A stretch of DNA of 39,762 nucleotides from Chara braunii (GCA_003427395.1 BFEA01000351.1:551204-590965); one strand, 5' to 3'; counted from the first letter of the stretch, positions 10,346 to 21,462 are shown. Program-made: numbers and translations. The notes: generated by a model from the sequence alone, not told the origin.

Positions 10346-10785
10346 TTTTTATTGCATAAGTAAAGTCTATTTGCCAACGACACACTGAACACAGCTCTCC
10401 ACACAGCCTATTCAATTGTTTTGTGAAGAGAAAAAAAAAAAAAGTTCAGTACTTTTTTTTTTTTGCACTCCTTTATTCGTTTATTTTCACCTCTTCTTGA
10501 CTTCCGAATTGCATGGTCTCAAAGTTTGTGTTTTGTATTGTGAGTTGAGTAGGATCATAATTGTAAAGTCTATGGATTGCAGATTTGGATTGTTTAACTG
10601 CTGAAAATTACTCTTATGAATCGTTACCAAATAACTATTAGCATTGAATGACTCACATGAATTGAAGTGTTGCCTACATTTCTACTTTCAATACATTTTG
10701 TAGTAGTTATATTAGAGGGTCTATGTGCTGACCACAATGTCCTTTAGTGGATGAGAGTGTGCCTTGCCAGTCGTTTGATTCTCGC

Positions 10786-11044
10786 AGATAGGGGAAGGGT
10801 CTTAGACATTCGCGGAATACATCTTGTTGACTACATCTCTTGCATGTTTCATATCGTATATTTCATAATTGTATATATCATGTGCTTGGAGTTCAGGCCA
10901 TACTGAGTTGGATCTCTTTGCCCATCTGCCTTTTTATTATTCGAGCAGATATTGGAGGTAGTCTTAAACACTTGTGGAGTGCGTTTGTTTGTCTACATCT
11001 CTTGCATGCCTCATATAATACATCTCATCATTTGTACATTGGCT
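10786..11044. repeat. Diverged direct duplication, 163-bp period
   Basis: Blocks gcagata, tctta(g/a)acac/att and ctacatctcttgcatg occur in the same order at 10786-10880 and 10949-11044. A further gttgtggtag(a/c)aaaggt pair follows near 11100 and 11186. No gene is visible between 10346 and 11288. Confidence 0.75.
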
Positions 11045-11288
11045 TCTTCCAACAGGCGCAAGATTCTGGTTGTAGTGAGGTATGGCTCTGTGCACTGAAA
11101 GTTGTGGTAGAAAAGGTGTTTTAGGTTCTTTCAAGAGGGGTAATCTTGGGCTCTATTATTGAGTTGCATCTCTTTCCTCTGAGAGTTGTGGTAGCAAAGG
11201 TATTGTAAGCATTTTTGACAACTGCACATTGATTTGAAAAATAAATATAAAAAAAAAAAGATAAGAAAAGAAAAAAACGTGCAGCTAA

Positions 11289-11372
11289 GGTGATTACAGT
11301 TCCTATCCTTCTAAGTACTTGGCTATGCGCCCGAGGTGATTGCAGTTCCTATTATTCTAAGTACTTGACTGC
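11289..11372. repeat. 46-bp direct duplication
   Basis: ggtgatt(a/g)cagttcctat is at 11289 and 11335, and both copies continue with ttctaagtacttg. Confidence 0.9.
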
Positions 11373-11620
11373 TCCCCACACTCTACGATACTTTGTCTTT
11401 AGCTATGCTTTACTTTACTCCCTACTTCACTTTACTCTACATGCTCGAGTCAACTGTACTCTATTGAGTGTACTCTACTCTACTCCCGTTTCTACCTCAC
11501 TGTACTCTACTTAACTCTCTTACTCTACTGCACTGTAATCTACTCTACTGTCTTCTCTGCTAAACTTTTTTTTTGTACTCCAATGTGCTTTACTCTTCTC
11601 TCTACTATGCACTATGCTCT
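11373..11620. repeat. Degenerate (TACTC)n-type repeat
   Basis: Tactctac, ctttactc and similar pentamer-derived words fill the stretch. There is no coding signal. Confidence 0.75.
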
Positions 11621-11931
11621 ATTGCAGTAAGTGGTTGGTGTTGCCGTATGCTACAAACAATTGTCGTGACTCGTTGCAACAAACCTTTGGTGCAACGACT
11701 GCTTACAGTAATCGTCTATTGTGACCAGTTGCAACAACCTTTTCCTGCAAATAGATGCTTGAATTTGTTAAAGGCTGCTATAAACGGTTGCAAGAAACGT
11801 TTGTTGTAGCCGGTTACAGCAACATGTTGTTGTAACTGGTCACAACAAAAGGTTTTTGTTACTGATTTAAGCAAACAGTTGTTGCAACCAGCCATTGCAA
11901 CCATTTGCAGCTACCGTTGCTGCAACTATTT
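11621..11931. repeat. Degenerate GTTGCAAC-rich tandem repeat
   Basis: gttgcaac and its variants (gttgcaaga, gttacagcaac, gttgttgcaacc) recur every 18-30 bp. The word is self-complementary, so many small hairpins are possible. The block abuts the LTR-like repeat. Confidence 0.65.
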
Positions 11932-12290
11932 GCATTAACGCAAGACAGAATGTTCTCCCAGCCAAATAGTCCATGCTTATGTAGCGTTGACGCGGGGTCT
12001 AGACCCCGGTTGCTGCTTCCCTAAGCCGTCGAGATCTCAAAACAAATGATGGCTTATATTTGTCTGAAACCGAACTCCCTGTGACCTTGATGTTCTCCGG
12101 ATACCTGTGCACAACAAGTGAATGTATCTGACCAAGGGTTTGAGCGTGGTACCTTTGACAGTTGACTTAGACTTTTGACTTTCCTAGGCAGTGCGTGGTC
12201 ACACTGTTTGGCACAGACCGAGTTTGGCCTGCGTAGTCTGGGCTCCGTTTTGAGGGCCCAAACTGCTGCAGAACATGGGTTACTGCATTC
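11932..12290 (-). repeat. LTR-like repeat, copy 1 (decayed)
   Basis: About 359 bp closely matching 28368-28721 in the same orientation. It lies directly downstream, on the minus strand, of the integrase pseudogene, which is where a 3' LTR should be. On the minus strand the shared unit opens TGCAGTAACCC. A palindrome GGGGTCTAGACCCC sits at 11994-12007. Compared with the other copy, almost all differences are G/C there and A/T here. Confidence 0.7.
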
Positions 12291-12344
12291 TTGCCGACCC
12301 GTTTTCGAGTTCCATCGCAAAAATAACTAAGACTTTAACCCACG

Positions 12345-13529
12345 TTCATATGCAGATACAATATCAGAAGCATTTTCAAATAATTTCCTTTTACTGAACC
12401 ATCTGTCCTTAGATGGTGCCTGAGATTTGAAACGTACCTTGAACTGTTTTTGGGGTCGTATCAATGGTCTATGATTTTGTCTGCCTCATATCCGTTGTCC
12501 ATGTCTGGCGGAATCATAGAAGGTTTGTGTGGGAACTCATTTCCTTCTATATAGGGTAACAATTTGGATGCTTGAAAGACAAGAGACGTTTTGAGATGAG
12601 GGGGAATATCAATTCAATAAGACGGTCCCTCTGCATCCCCAATTACTTTGAGAACTTTCTAGGGTCCAAAATAGACGGGCAGAAGTTTCTAAGACACATT
12701 TTCTTCCAACGAAAACTTTTTGGACTTGACCCAGACTAGATCACCTTCCTTGAACGTTGAGGGTCAGTGATGCTTGTTAGCTTGTTCAATCATTTGGTCA
12801 TGAGCTTTCTTCAGATTGTCCTTTACATTTTTAACGTATACTTAAAACAATACTGCATACTCGCAGGTGCCTGAAGATAACGTATGAAACAAGTCATGTG
12901 TTAACACATCAATGAGACGCTTAGGTTTTCACCCCTTGTGCAGTGCATTCGGAGTGCGCCCTGTAGCGGTATGAACACTACTGTTGTATGCACTTGCTAT
13001 CTTGAGTAAGTTCTCGTCTCAATCAATTTGATTAGGTCTTACATACATACGCAAAACTTGCTGACACAAACGGGCTATTTGTTCACTTTGTCCATTTATT
13101 TCATGGTGTCGTCCTGACGACATGGTCAATCGTATACTGTATGCTTTCATGAGCTTTTGTCATACTAAGTCACCCATCGCATCTGAAACTTTTGTATGAC
13201 AAGTTTTGTTCGCGCTTATGCGGATAAGGGAATAAAAATGGCATGTTTAAAGAAACGATCCACAATAATCATTACTTGACTATTGTCGTTTCGGCTTTTG
13301 GTGAGGCTTATAAAATCAATCGAAATAGACCCACCTGGTTCGCTAGGAATCGGTAATGGTTTTAGAAGACCAAGTGGATTCTCATATGAAGGTTTGATTC
13401 TCTGACACACCAGACACATATGAACATAAGTTAGTACATCTTCCTTCAATCCCTTTCATTCAAAGCGTTCTCTAAGCTCAGCGTAAGTTTTCTTGAAACC
13501 AAAATGTCCTTCAGTGTCGTTGTCAACCG
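12345..13529 (-). pseudogene. Ty3/gypsy integrase pseudogene
   Basis: The reading order on the minus strand is as follows. A zinc-binding region (GHFG then CLVCQRIK) is followed by the first catalytic Asp in SIDFI (about 13310), the second in KVSDAM, and the Glu in NGQSEQ. A GP(stop)KVLK module aligns with the integrase C-terminal GPY/F region, and IDIPPHLK and YDPKN close the domain. About ten in-frame stops occur, mostly where the family has Trp, Arg or Gln, so TGG, CGA and CAR codons have become stops. There is a frame disturbance or small deletion near 13215. The sequence stops at 13529, where unrelated DNA begins. It differs from the integrase start of the 18-25 kb element, so it belongs to another family. 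It cannot make protein. Confidence 0.9.
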
Positions 13530-15220
13530 CATCGGTCCCCGTTTTTTTCGCAAAGCGCGGGAGCCCTCCCGGCCATATTACGCAGGAATTAAGACATAAA
13601 CAAAATAAAGAGACAACCCGGGGACGACGCATAATTAATCCCGTGGACCGCCAAGACGGTCGAGGTCACGTCGTCCCTTCACCGCTCCATCCGGGTGAGC
13701 CAGCTGTACATCCCGAGGTCCCATACGACTGGACAGGTTCTCACGGGGCATAAGCTTACTTCCCTAAGGGGTTGTCACCACCCTTAGGGGTATATCCCTA
13801 CCGAGCTACTGACACATGCGAAAGTTTTATACGCAGCTGCAGAGGTGGGTTAGTCGAGGGCGTTTGCTCGCTCGCTGTAGTATTGGTATGCGCGATTAAA
13901 ACGTCTATTGAACCCGAATATCGTCCGTTCGTTAGTGCGATGATCTCCTAAGTACGAAGCGTACGCTGGTCTCAAACAAGCGTGAAACCTCTTTGCCCCT
14001 TTAAACACTAGTAAAAAGAAAGTTATAACAATCTCACATAGTTATACGAAAAGGAACTGTGCTTAATCGATATGAATGTATATCCCATCTGCAATGATAA
14101 TCAAAAGAATCAAAATCATCATTAGGTACGCAAGATCAAAATAACACTCGACCACCCCTGGGTCGAACTCCACAAAAATCATACAGCCGTCAACGAGGAG
14201 TTGGCTTTAGGCAATAACATATATGCAGCCAACACGGTAGTCGGACAACCTTCATTTTGACTTGATGAGATGCGCTGCGAAAGTTATTCATTCCACCTAC
14301 CGTCGTCCTAAGATTAGGTACGGACAAACCCATCTCCACACCTGCCCAATATTTTTGGACGACAGGCTTCTTTGCTGATAATTCATGATCAGGTGCATTG
14401 CTTGAAGTGTTGCATGCCTCTCGCTCTAAGAAGTGATTTTGGGTACTCCTCCTCGTCGCCCGAATACAAGACTCGGATCTCAGAAGTCGGGCCGTCTCCA
14501 CCGAATCGGTGAAGTACCTTTCCCGTAGAATGGTTCACTCTGGGTCGATAAACAGGATCGGCTTCTAAAGCAACAAACCCCTGCCCCAGATGCTTCCTTG
14601 AGAGAGAGGATGTATCCACTGCAAGTAACTTTCAATTATTTTTATCTCCTGAGTTCATGATAACTTAGACGAAAAGAAGACAGAGGAGACAAAGAATGAG
14701 AATCATTTGAACAGGTACAGGCGGATAAGGTCATTCAGGATAGAACGGGTAATCCTTAGGAAAAGACTAATCCATTTGACCTTATCCGCTTTATTTCAAT
14801 CGAATTCATTCTACGGTACACACAGAATTAACGTTTTTCAAAACAATTTTTAGCATGCAGGCAGGTGAGAAGTAAAAGAAAAACAATCATTTTTCTTTTT
14901 CTCAATTAGGCATAATCAATCTTTTTTGCAAGCATCCTTCTACCTACCTGCATAACACACAGACAACACAATCAAAAGAAGACCAGCAAAGTCTCACTAC
15001 TCACGTAAAACCCACCTTTTCACTCATGTACGACGCTCATAACCCCACTCAACCTTTTCTCCTGAACATTCAAAACAAAAGGGTCAAGCAATATGTGGGT
15101 GCACACAGGTGTGAAAGGAGTCTGAGTCGTCCACTGACCTTGAGTGAATTGGTGTCGAACGCGTCGTGGCTCACTCAAGAAGGTCAAGTAACGTATGCGC
15201 GTCGCCAAAGAAACCGCAGT
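13530..15220. other. Unassigned insertion-like stretch
   Basis: Begins abruptly at the end of the integrase pseudogene. There is a stem (CCTAAGGG/CCCTTAGG) near 13763-13788 and a 13-bp perfect inverted repeat at 14721-14789. The short frames (60-105 codons) on both strands match no family I recognise. Confidence 0.4.
14721..14789. repeat. 13-bp perfect inverted repeat
   Basis: gcggataaggtca at 14721-14733 is exactly complementary to tgaccttatccgc at 14777-14789, separated by 43 bp. A hairpin or the ends of a very small element are both possible. Confidence 0.9.
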
Positions 15221-15339
15221 CCCGAGGTAAGTCTTGGGTCAACCGTTAGTCTCAGTTTACTATTGACTCGCAAGTCCTACTCGCGGTAGTCCCAAGTGTG
15301 AAGATGGCGAGCCGCACTCGTCCCAGAAAAATACTCAGT

Positions 15340-15620
15340 CTGGTACCACGTAAGTCCCAACTGGTCCCAAGCGGTCCCAGATGGTCCCACGCGGTTTCAG
15401 GTGGTCTCATACTGTCAAACACTTCGTCGAATTACTATTGAGTCGAAAACCGTTTCCACCACACTTCTCAAAAAACAAAATCGGTGTCAAGTCTCAAAAC
15501 CGCATGCGTCGAGACTCTCGTGAATGACCGCCCGCGTCCCACGTCAGTCCCAACTGAACCCAGGCAGTCCCAAGTAGTGCAGTCTCATTGCCACAAGTGT
15601 TAGGTAGTCCTAACTACAAA
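15340..15620. repeat. 10-bp repeat, GGTCCCANNN
   Basis: ggtccca or close variants start at 15353, 15363, 15373, 15383, 15393 and 15403, exactly 10 bp apart. Looser gtccca words continue to about 15620 and also occur from about 15220. Confidence 0.85.
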
Positions 15621-15789
15621 ACATTTATCTCATATGCCGCATAAAAAAAAAATAAACCTGCCCGTCGCGCTCAGATTTCGTACCATTACATGTCGTCAAC
15701 CGCCACCATGTCACACTGTTGTTGCCGTACACACCAATGGTAGCAGATCTTCACCAAGAAAAGCAGACGCCGCGCCACAACAAAAAACA

Positions 15790-16260
15790 TTTTCGTGTCG
15801 TAAAAGGAACCTCCACTGTCGCGTCGCACTTCCAACCGTCGTGCCGCAATTCTATTGTCGTACCGAACCCTCGTTGAAAAACGGCAGCGCTTTACCGCGC
15901 CATACTACCGTAAAGAAAAACGGCAGCGCTTCGTCGTGTCGTACTACCGCAAAACGACGGCGGCGCTCCGCCGCGCCGTATTACCATTAAAAAAAAACGG
16001 CAGTGCTTCGCCGCGCCGTACTACCGTAAAAAAAAAAAACGGCAGCGCTTCGCCATGTCGTACCACTGCAAAAAAACGGTGGCGCTCCGCCGCGTCATAC
16101 TACCGCGCCGTAAAAACGGCAGCATCACTCTTCAAAACAAAGTGTCGCGTCGGCATGCCGTAAAAACGAGAGTGTCACCCCTAAAAAGTGTCGCCGACGG
16201 CAGCGTCGCCGTTCAAAATAAAGGTGTCGTGCTGACGCCGCGGTATTTCGGCAGCATTAC
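15790..16260. repeat. ~39-bp minisatellite (CGGCAGCGCTTCGCC type)
   Basis: Unit starts at 15882, 15921, 15958, 15998, 16040 and 16077 (spacings 37-42). Each has a GC-rich half (cggcagcgcttcgccgcgcc) and an A-rich half (gtactaccgtaaaaaa). Looser copies extend on both sides. The Lys/Arg/Ser-rich open frames here follow from the near multiple-of-three period. Confidence 0.88.
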
Positions 16261-18195
16261 CCTACAAAAATGGGTTGTGGTTGTCGAAAGTATCGGACGG
16301 CACACCTCCACCAGTTGCCGTGCTGCCCGTCACTCCTTCCCATGCCGCACTGCCGCTCCTCACCACGCTACCGCAGGTCCCCTTAGAGACCAGCCTGCCA
16401 TGGGTGGAGTAGAGTGCTCCAGCCAAGGTTATGGTTATCTCCTCCCTTGCCACGCTCCTTTGCTGTCCTCCAGCTCCGTGGGCAACACTCCTGCCTCCTC
16501 TCCAACACTCCAGCAATGAGGCAAGTGTGTTGTCACACACTGGCAGTTGGAGGCAAGTGTAAGGCAGTTGGGGGACAGCTGCCTCTTTTGTAGTGGTTGA
16601 GGAGGGCAGCAGCAGCCTCAGCTGCCCCCAGGCAAAATTGGTCACTTGCTTAGGGCCGTTGATCTGAGCCAGATCAACGGACTGAGGTTGGTTCACCTCA
16701 GCCACACAATTAGGGTGGCAGTTGTACTCAACTGCCCCCCTCATTTTCTTCTCCCTTTTCCCTGCACTCAGCCCCACACTTAGTGCATGTTCAGTGGGAA
16801 AATGGTTGTTTCCAGCCAAGTTCCCCGCAATGACCCTCCAGTTCACAGCTCTGGCCTGAATGACTGCATTCAAGCCAATATTGCTTGAACTTGGTGCACG
16901 GCCGTGGCCACGTTCTCGACCGTGACTATTCCTTTCTCTTCCCTCTCTACTTTTCTCTTTTCTCCCCTGCCCTCCCCTGAAAAAGGGGATGGTCGTTGTC
17001 AGATTGGGAGAAGTAGGGAAACAATTCGTGAAAATTCACGAGTTCAAATCCCGACAGGCTCAGAGCGGAGTGCAAAAAGTACCCCGACTTTGATGATTTT
17101 TAGAAAAACATTCGCCCAATAAAAAAATCTGAAATTTTTCACTCGTATGGCCTAGGTGCTTGGCTACCTACAGAAAAAACTTTAAGGCCGACAAAATTGG
17201 TTTACGCCACCAAAACAATAGTGACGCACACCAAAAAATACAGATTTTCATAAAACAATTTCCCGTTTTCTCGTTTTTTTTTCCTTTTTTTCTTTTTTTT
17301 CCCTTTTTTTTTTTTTCTTCCCCCCCATGATAACGGGGAGGCAGCTGGCAGGTCGGAAGGAGTAGGTCCTCCTCTCTCTCATCCTCCCATTTCTTTCTTT
17401 CTCCCTCTCCACTCAACTCTCATCAACTCCCACAGTTTTTCCGCGTGTGCACTGTGGGCCACGAGATCTCAAGATCTCGTGGCCACAGTCATCTGTCCAA
17501 AAGGGAGTGGGAGCCTCCGTGCTCCCACACGGTCTGAAAAAACTATTGTTTTGTTTTTTTTTCCTTTTTTTTTTTTTCTTTTTTAATGTCGTTGGCTTAT
17601 GCCAACAGTCACGTCGTGGGTTCACCACGACTGTTGAAATACAGGCCCGAGTTTAAATCCCCACGGGGATTGGACTTTTTTTCAATTTATGTGTGTCATC
17701 TTTGCGCAGGGGTCATGCTGTATCCGAGTGCGCGACTGATTTCAGCCGTGCAATCTTGAAGATCACGCGACCGAAATCGGTCGCGCCCTTCAGCCTGGGC
17801 AGCTCCAAAAAGAATTGTGGCCAGTAGGCCAGTCGTTGCGTCGATCCTTGAGTGTGCGGGGTGACAGTTTGATGGCGGTACCTACTTGGTTAGCTCCTTT
17901 CACAGGAGCTAAGCTGCAACACTTCTATATGAAGAGGTGCAGCACCCAGTAGGCCATGTGTGGTGTCCCATAGGTCCAAACCTCCTTACTTGGTTTCTTC
18001 GATGGCCGCCAGCGTCAACCGCGGCGGTCTCCAACTTCAAGTAGGGCAGACCGTTGGCCGTATCGACCGCACCACAGTCCCTAACCCGGAATCTACTCCG
18101 CAACTAATACCTTTTTCGCGCCGTGTTTCAATCTCCGACGTGGTCACCTTGCCGTCCCACAAAGGCCCTGAATCGCGCGGCTTAGCAGTCGCGTG
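16261..18195. other. Gene-free region with several strong palindromes
   Basis: Perfect or near-perfect hairpins: 16656-16680 (11-bp arms CCGTTGATCTG, loop AGC), 16682-16701 (CTGAGGT/ACCTCAG), 17451-17489 (18-bp arms with one bulged G, centre AGATCTCAAGATCT), 17654-17669 (AATCCCC/GGGGATT), 17766-17785 (CGCGACCGA-AA-TCGGTCGCG), 17890-17912 (TTAGCTCCT/AGGAGCTAA) and a longer imperfect one at 17912-17946. No coding sequence is recognised. Confidence 0.7.
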
Positions 18196-18379
18196 TCAGC
18201 CTTTCAGGTAGAATAGTCTAGCCTTATCCTTTCCACGACCGCGTGTTCTTGCAGCCTTGTCGGAAACCACGGACGACAGGTCGTACCGCGAACTCCCGTT
18301 GTTTTGATTTCTAAAAAATTCAAGTCTCTCGGTCGTAACGTTGGTCTGAATAAACTTTTTTGCAACATCAGTCTCATCA

Positions 18380-18690
18380 AGTCCTTTCATCCAACGAAAT
18401 AGTCGGACATCGTCCGACGTTTAAGATCCCCGGCAAATATCCTTATCAAGATATTTGCCCCGACATCGTGACATTCAATCAACAAACTTTTAGTTTCCTC
18501 CTTGTGAGGAATACACAATCTTTGTTCAGTTTGGTCTAGTAAGAAAAGCAAATCGTCGGTTACTCTATAGTTAAGAAGTAGAGATGGATCTTTCGCAAGG
18601 ACATCCATGATAGGTTTCCAAATAGGATGAGTAGTATATCCTTGACGAATTTTATCTTTCAGATCACTCCCAACATCCAAGTAAGAGACA
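18380..18690 (-). pseudogene. Start of integrase (zinc-binding region), truncated
   Basis: The minus-strand frame reads a typical pre-integrase segment (LCIPHKEETKSLLIECHDVGA) followed by TMSDYFVGWMKGLDETDVAKKFIQT, which is the usual approach to the CxxC pair. The CxxC itself is not reached: after about 18345 the sequence no longer resembles integrase, although the frame remains open to 18196. The catalytic core is missing. Confidence 0.75.
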
Positions 18691-19368
18691 ATAGTACCAA
18701 AGAAATCACAACGTCAGAACAATGCATTTGCAACCACATTAGACTTACCTTTGATAGTTTTCAATTCAAAATCAAAAGTATCAATGAATATAGACCATCA
18801 TACTAACTTATCAAAGAGCCTAGGTTGTGTCTTTATTCATTTCAGAGTAGAGTGGTCTGAGCACACAGTGAAGTATCCTCCTAACAAGTAGTGTTTCCAT
18901 GTGTCCATCGCACAGACTAAGGCATACAGTTCTTTTTTATATAAGAAGTTGGCGACTTTTTCTGATGGCAATCGTGCAAACATAAACTCTATTGGTCTGT
19001 AACCATTGTCGCCGTTCTGTTGAAGGACTGCCCCAATTCCGTATTGACTTGCATCAGTAGTGACAATGAAGGAAAGTGACGGATCAACAATTTTCATAAC
19101 AGGACAGTGAGTTCATAACAGGACAGTGAGTTAAAGCATACTTTATCTTCTTAAAGGAAGATTCACAGTCCTTGTCCCACAACCGTATAGTCCTTTTGTT
19201 CAAAAAAATTCTCACTGGTGTGGCGATCAGTGAGAAGTTCCTAACGAACTTCCTATAATAACTTGCCAAACCAAGGAAAGATCGTAGTTCAGTTACAGAC
19301 TTATCTCGTGGCCAATCTCGAATTGCTGATATTTTTTTTTTTTTTGGTCTGAGGCCTTCTTCGTTCAC
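18690..19368 (-). pseudogene. RT connection and RNase H domain, frameshifted
   Basis: Two frames (19368-19084 and 19097-18837) form one domain. The first has the RT thumb/connection (LRSFLGLASYYRKFV and ALTHCPVM). The second has the RNase H motif TTDASQYGIGAVLQQ, then KKELYALV and CSDHSTLK, so three acidic catalytic residues are visible. A fourth, normally Asp in VADALSR, reads Asn (VVANALF). The break between the two frames is caused by the 19-bp duplication at 19093-19130. In-frame stops follow downstream at positions normally Trp and Arg. A 14-T run at 19332-19345 codes for extra lysines. Confidence 0.88.
19093..19130. repeat. 19-bp tandem duplication
   Basis: ttcataacaggacagtgag is present twice without a gap. 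The extra 19 bp shifts the pol frame by one. Confidence 0.97.
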
Positions 19369-19374
19369 TATATG

Positions 19375-19910
19375 TCATAAGTATAAGACTTCGTACTTAG
19401 CGAACTCAAACTTTTTTGAGTTTATCTTAAAGTTGTCTTCTCGCAACCTCTCTAACACTAGACGAAAATGTTTCTTGTGATCTTTTAACGTTTTACTATA
19501 CACGAGAATATGATCAAGATGGACAATAATGAACTGATTCAGCCATTGACGAAACAATTTATTCATTGATCGTTGGAACGTCGCAGGGGCACTTGTCAAA
19601 CCGAAAGGCATTACCACAAACTCGTAATGACCATACCTTGTTCGGAATGCAATCTTGTGTTGATCCGCAGTTTCACATCTATCTGATGGTATCCAGACCT
19701 TATATGAATCTTACTAAAATACTTACAACCCTGCAGTTGATCGAGTAAGTCGTAAATGCAAGGAAGCGATTCAACGTTCTTGACAGTGACGGCATTCAAC
19801 CTCGATAGTCAATGCAAAGACGCGGTGCACCTTCTTTTTTGGGCACAAACAAGACAGGTGCACCATACGGAGATGAGCTAGGGCGAATCCATCCCTGTCA
19901 ATAAGGTTTT
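19375..19910 (-). pseudogene. Reverse transcriptase domain with altered active site
   Basis: Minus-strand segments include NAVTVKNVESLP, then FSKIHIRSGYHQI, MPFGLTSAPATFQRSMN and FIIVHLDHILVYSKTLKDH, all in the order of Ty3/gypsy RT. Two catalytic Asp positions are His: motif A (normally KIDLRSGYHQI) near 19700, and motif C (normally YxDD) at 19501-19521, which reads HLDH. At least one single-base frameshift lies near 19800 and a stop near 19909. The upstream frame (20274-19909) contains KHTIEI and KIPKDPICRMSPKELEELKKQL, the usual linker before RT. Confidence 0.9.
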
Positions 19911-20289
19911 ATAGTTGTTTCTTCAATTCCTCAAGTTCCTTGGGAGACATTCGACAGATAGGGTCCTTGGGAATCTTACTACATAAAATGATCTCAATGG
20001 TATGCTTAATAGCACGTTCCGTGATTCCGGAATGTTCGCTCTGCAAATCCTTAAACTCAGAGAGAAAACTTTTAATAGTTGGCGGGCAGGAAGAAGAAGA
20101 TTCGCCGACTTTTTCTACTAATACCATCATAATTTCATGTTCCAACTTTTTCTTTGAAACCATCAAACGAAAAGTTGGATAACTCATACAACAAAAAGAG
20201 AAACTAGATTCAAAGTCAGACTTATGATATAACTTGATAGGTTTCATTTCAGATTGTGCATCCTTAAGTTGCACAACCTTACCTTTGAA

Positions 20290-20590
20290 GTCAATGTCCG
20301 GGTTGGCTTCCTTGTGTCAGTCCATACCCAGAATGAGATCGAAAAGCAAATTTTTTTCAACTAAGAAGGATAACTTATGCATAATCTTATTTTCTTCTCT
20401 AGTTCTAAACTGACATTTAATACGATCAACATACTGGGAGACAGTGATAGTACTCTTGTCTGCTAATACAGACGTGATTGGTCGAGACAAGTCTTTTATC
20501 TTCATTCCAAGATGCAACTTGCAAATTGCTTTCTCAGATATGTAGAACCTCGCCGATCCGGGGTCCAACAACGAACATACTTATGTTCAT
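20290..20590 (-). pseudogene. Retropepsin-like protease with DPG in place of D(S/T)G
   Basis: The frame 20571-20317 starts LDPGSARFYISEK and ends LLFDLILGMD. Both ends match aspartic protease landmarks: the active-site loop and the LILGMD flap-distal block. The residue after the catalytic Asp is Pro (codon CCC, on the plus strand 20554-20565), where Ser or Thr is expected. Two stops lie just upstream, cutting it from gag. Confidence 0.82.
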
Positions 20591-20879
20591 GCGATTTCAA
20601 CATCTGCAAACAACAATTCGCCCTTAGACTTTGTTTTTCGAGCCCATGAGCTACATAAGGCTAGCAATCCATTACCTAGCTTATCAAGGGAGTCGTCCAG
20701 AGAGACAGAATATAAAACAACGTCAGGGCGGTCTGGATGATGGGCTAAGGAAGAATCATCATCTGCCATATAAGAAGAAGGGTAGGAAGGGTCCGTAGGC
20801 GCCTTACCTGTCTGTTCGTCCTTACCCTTTAACTCGGTAGGAGCAGATACTACTCCTACTGGCTGCTCGCTTTTGGGTT

Positions 20880-21181
20880 TCTAATCATCAGGCAGTATGC
20901 GATCACATGTACTGGTGTGCCTCATTTAAGACATTGCGCATTGTCCATGCGCTCCTGCCAAGTCTCACGAGCCTTTCTCATCTTCAACCAAAGCTTCTCT
21001 TTGGCAATGTCAGGGTGTCATGGAAACGTGCGCGGTTTCTTCCCTATCGAATTTCTGGGTGATCCCCCCCTAGTGACCACAACAGCACCGACTTCCCCCT
21101 TCCCGGAGTCACTGTTATTATCCTTCTCATTTCTATCTTCTATTGGTCACTTTTCCACTGTGTCATCATCGAAGACAACAA
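20880..21181 (-). pseudogene. C-terminal gag with broken CCHC zinc knuckle
   Basis: Downstream of the DNA insertion the gag frame resumes. At 20933-20892 it reads C-x2-(stop)-x4-H-x4-C, a CCHC zinc knuckle whose second Cys codon is TGA. Two more stops upstream fall where Trp is likely. The knuckle binds genomic RNA in intact elements. Confidence 0.75.
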
Positions 21182-21357
21182 GGGTGTGGTCTGTGTATCT
21201 TTTTAACGCAGAACGGGGGAATTAAACTCCTGTTGAATCCCGTTAAATTCCAAAAAATCCCGTTGAATTCGCGTTAAACGCGAAAATGGGTCACTCCCGC
21301 GTTTTTTGGAAAAACGGAATTGATGCACGGGGTCTAGAGCACGTGGCCCTAGGCAAA

Positions 21358-21426
21358 GAAAAAAAAAAAAATTAATAAAAAAAAAAAAAAAAAAAAAAAN
21401 NNNNNNNNNAAAAAAAAAAAAAAAAA

Positions 21427-21458
<32 letters not shown>
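21358..21458. repeat. Poly(A) tract containing a 10-N assembly gap
   Basis: Nearly pure A from 21358 to 21458, with N at 21400-21409. The true length is unknown. Confidence 0.97.

Positions 21459-21462
<4 letters not shown>

Noticed and set aside
16262-16873. 203-codon minus-strand frame
   Set aside because: No recognisable domain; overlaps palindromes and minisatellite-flanking DNA. Length alone is not enough.
17036-17668. Two B-box-like words (cgagttcaaatccc near 17041, cgagtttaaatcccc near 17651) suggesting tRNA genes or SINEs
   Set aside because: No acceptable A-box spacing or cloverleaf could be drawn; too weak to annotate, although a SINE origin is possible.
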